Positions 4,834 through 5,670 of a stretch of DNA of 5,670 bases are shown piece by piece (the stretch's first letter is position 1; each line of letters begins with the position of its first letter). Origin of the DNA: Phycisphaerae bacterium (lineage in GTDB: Bacteria; Planctomycetota; Phycisphaerae; UBA1845). The stretch is from assembly GCA_029260155.1 (NCBI GenBank), contig JAJDDU010000580.1, positions 1 through 5,670 of the forward strand, read 5' to 3'. Under the pieces are notes generated by a model. That model saw nothing but the letters and a program-made list of their open reading frames with translations. It made no database searches and was not told where the DNA came from. The position numbers were made by a program, and so were the translations under genes.

Positions 4834-5670
4834 TCACGGCCGCGGTGCGTCGAGCGTCGCACCGCTCCACGCCTGCGTCGCGGGTGTCACGCCATTAACC
4901 AATTGTCGGAACGACAGGAGATCGAACGGGCCGACCTCACCATTGCGGTCCGTGTCGGCGAAGTCCGCGATCGCGCCTTCGGTCGGCGCGACCACCTCGT
5001 TGACGAGCTGACGAAACATCAGCAAGTCGAAGGGGCCGACCTCACCGTCCTGATCCACGTCGGCGGGCAAGAAACCGATGTCGACGCGGTCGGATTCGTT
5101 CACACCTGGGCCTAGATCGCCTTCGCTGATGATCGGGTTCGCGTCTGTGTCCTCGACGTTGGCGATGGCCGTATACCAACTTCCCGGCAATAGCGGACCC
5201 GACAGCGTCAAGACAACTTCCGGATTGGCAGACGCGTCCACGCCGTCAACCGCCGGCGCGGCTGCACCGGTTGATAGAACCGTAAACGCGGACGCATCCA
5301 AGTCGGCGCCACCAATGTTGCGGACGAACTCGCTGAACGTGACGGTCAGAGTGTCGACTCCCTGATTCAGATCGACGCCGTTGTCACTTTCTCGCCGAGG
5401 ATCGACGTAGCCGCTGTAGGGGCGCGTGGCGACGCCGCCGTCGTGTACGACAAACGGCGGGCCGTCGTCGTCCTCGCACTCGATGACGACCACCGATACC
5501 GCGTCGATGCCCGCCTCCGTAACGGAACCGTTGGGGCAGTCCGCAACGGTAAACCGCAACATCACAGTGTCACCCGGAGTCATCACGTCGCTGATATCGA
5601 ACTGGTGGACGATCCACCCGTCGCCCGAGCTGGGGCCGGTGAGTTCCTCCACCGTGGACCAGGACGCGCC
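4834..5670 (-). CDS. C-terminal part of a secreted protein with Ig-like domain and dockerin-like repeats (5' truncated by window)
   Basis: The frame is open to the window edge; the 278 visible residues are the C-terminus of a larger protein. The first segment, with GWIVHQFDISD, VMLRFTVADCPNGSVTEAGIDAV and a closing VIEC, resembles the jelly-roll segment often found near the end of planctomycete extracellular enzymes, so an upstream catalytic domain is possible but not visible. An SbsA-like Ig domain may follow (LTVTFSEFV ... LDASAFTVLS ... VVLTLSGPLLPGSWYTAIA). The tail has two near-identical 21-residue dockerin-like units starting DVDQDGEVGPFDLL (from 5061) and DTDRNGEVGPFDLL (from 4956), each ending FRQLVN. 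Two adjacent TGA stops end the frame (4836-4834, then 4833-4831). A GTG at 5652 is not taken as the start because similar coding sequence continues upstream and no signal peptide follows. The gene is co-directional with the propeller gene 62 bp downstream and may share its transcript. Confidence 0.82.
   Translation of the reverse strand, partial: GASWSTVEELTGPSSGDGWIVHQFDISDVMTPGDTVMLRFTVADCPNGSVTEAGIDAVSVVVIECEDDDGPPFVVHDGGVATRPYSGYVDPRRESDNGVDLNQGVDTLTVTFSEFVRNIGGADLDASAFTVLSTGAAAPAVDGVDASANPEVVLTLSGPLLPGSWYTAIANVEDTDANPIISEGDLGPGVNESDRVDIGFLPADVDQDGEVGPFDLLMFRQLVNEVVAPTEGAIADFADTDRNGEVGPFDLLSFRQLVNGVTPATQAWSGATLDAPRP
4894..5061 (-). repeat. In-gene tandem duplication encoding two dockerin-like calcium loops
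   Basis: Two 63-bp units (5061-4999 and 4956-4894) are 105 bp apart in register. They encode the same D-x-D-x-[DN]-G-E-V-G-P-F-D-L-L-x-F-R-Q-L-V-N pattern with only a few residue changes. Aspartate/asparagine at loop positions 1, 3, 5 and 12 supports calcium binding as in type I dockerins, but position 9 is Gly (EVG) rather than Asp/Asn. Confidence 0.75.

Noticed and set aside
4772..4870. 33-residue N-terminal extension of the propeller protein
   Set aside because: The extension overlaps the end of the upstream gene and buries a clean signal peptide that has its own AGGGA ribosome site.
4148..5011. Long plus-strand open frame (287 codons) antisense to two genes
   Set aside because: It spans the end of one real gene and the start of another; the minus strand has a signal peptide, periodic repeats and calcium loops, while this frame shows no recognisable domain. 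High GC makes such antisense frames common.
1..5670. CRISPR array, tRNA/rRNA genes, insertion sequence or transposase
   Set aside because: I read through and found no regularly spaced repeats, no cloverleaf or rRNA-like sequence and no transposase motifs; nothing supports these calls.

Overview
This 5.67-kb window is GC-rich and reads like a chromosome fragment from a planctomycete, most likely Phycisphaerae-like or a related uncultured lineage. Two adjacent secreted proteins end in tandem acidic, dockerin-like calcium loops (patterns DFDDDGDVDLFDF and DVDQDGEVGPFDLL), a C-terminal style I associate with Planctomycetota. The stand-alone LigD-type phosphoesterase-like protein also fits that phylum. 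The assignment is inferred from protein style; there is no rRNA or other marker gene in the window.

Layout, left to right. (1) The last 23 codons of an unidentified plus-strand gene end at 73. (2) A gap between convergent gene ends (74-162) holds a small repeat of the 'GATTCCTCGG...CGGAATGACAC' type. (3) A minus-strand gene (163-528) encodes a 121-aa protein resembling the 3'-phosphoesterase (LigD N-terminal) domain, here on its own. (4) Only 30 bp away a divergent plus-strand pair begins: a TPR lipoprotein (559-1278), then, after 3 bp, a 628-aa asparagine synthase/amidotransferase (1282-3168). (5) A 34-bp convergent gap (3169-3202) is almost filled by a shorter, degenerate copy of the same repeat. 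(6) Two minus-strand secreted-protein genes follow: a signal-peptide protein with about eight propeller-like repeats and a dockerin-like tail (3203-4771), and, 62 bp upstream of it, the C-terminal 278 residues of a larger extracellular protein with its own, different dockerin-like tail (4834-5670, running off the window).

How the genes may work together. The lipoprotein and amidotransferase are almost certainly co-transcribed and probably translationally coupled. Such AsnB-type enzymes make asparagine or amidate other carboxylates, including cell-surface sugars, and the envelope-anchored partner makes a surface role possible but unproven. The two minus-strand genes look like components of the secreted/surface proteome. 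The phosphoesterase-like protein would act on damaged 3' ends of nucleic acid if it is catalytically competent.

I see no clear previously undescribed system, CRISPR array, transposase, tRNA or rRNA. The observations most worth following up are the repeat copies in both convergent junctions, the isolated phosphoesterase-like gene, the drop in GC partway through the amidotransferase gene, and the two neighbouring secreted proteins with unlike calcium-loop tails.
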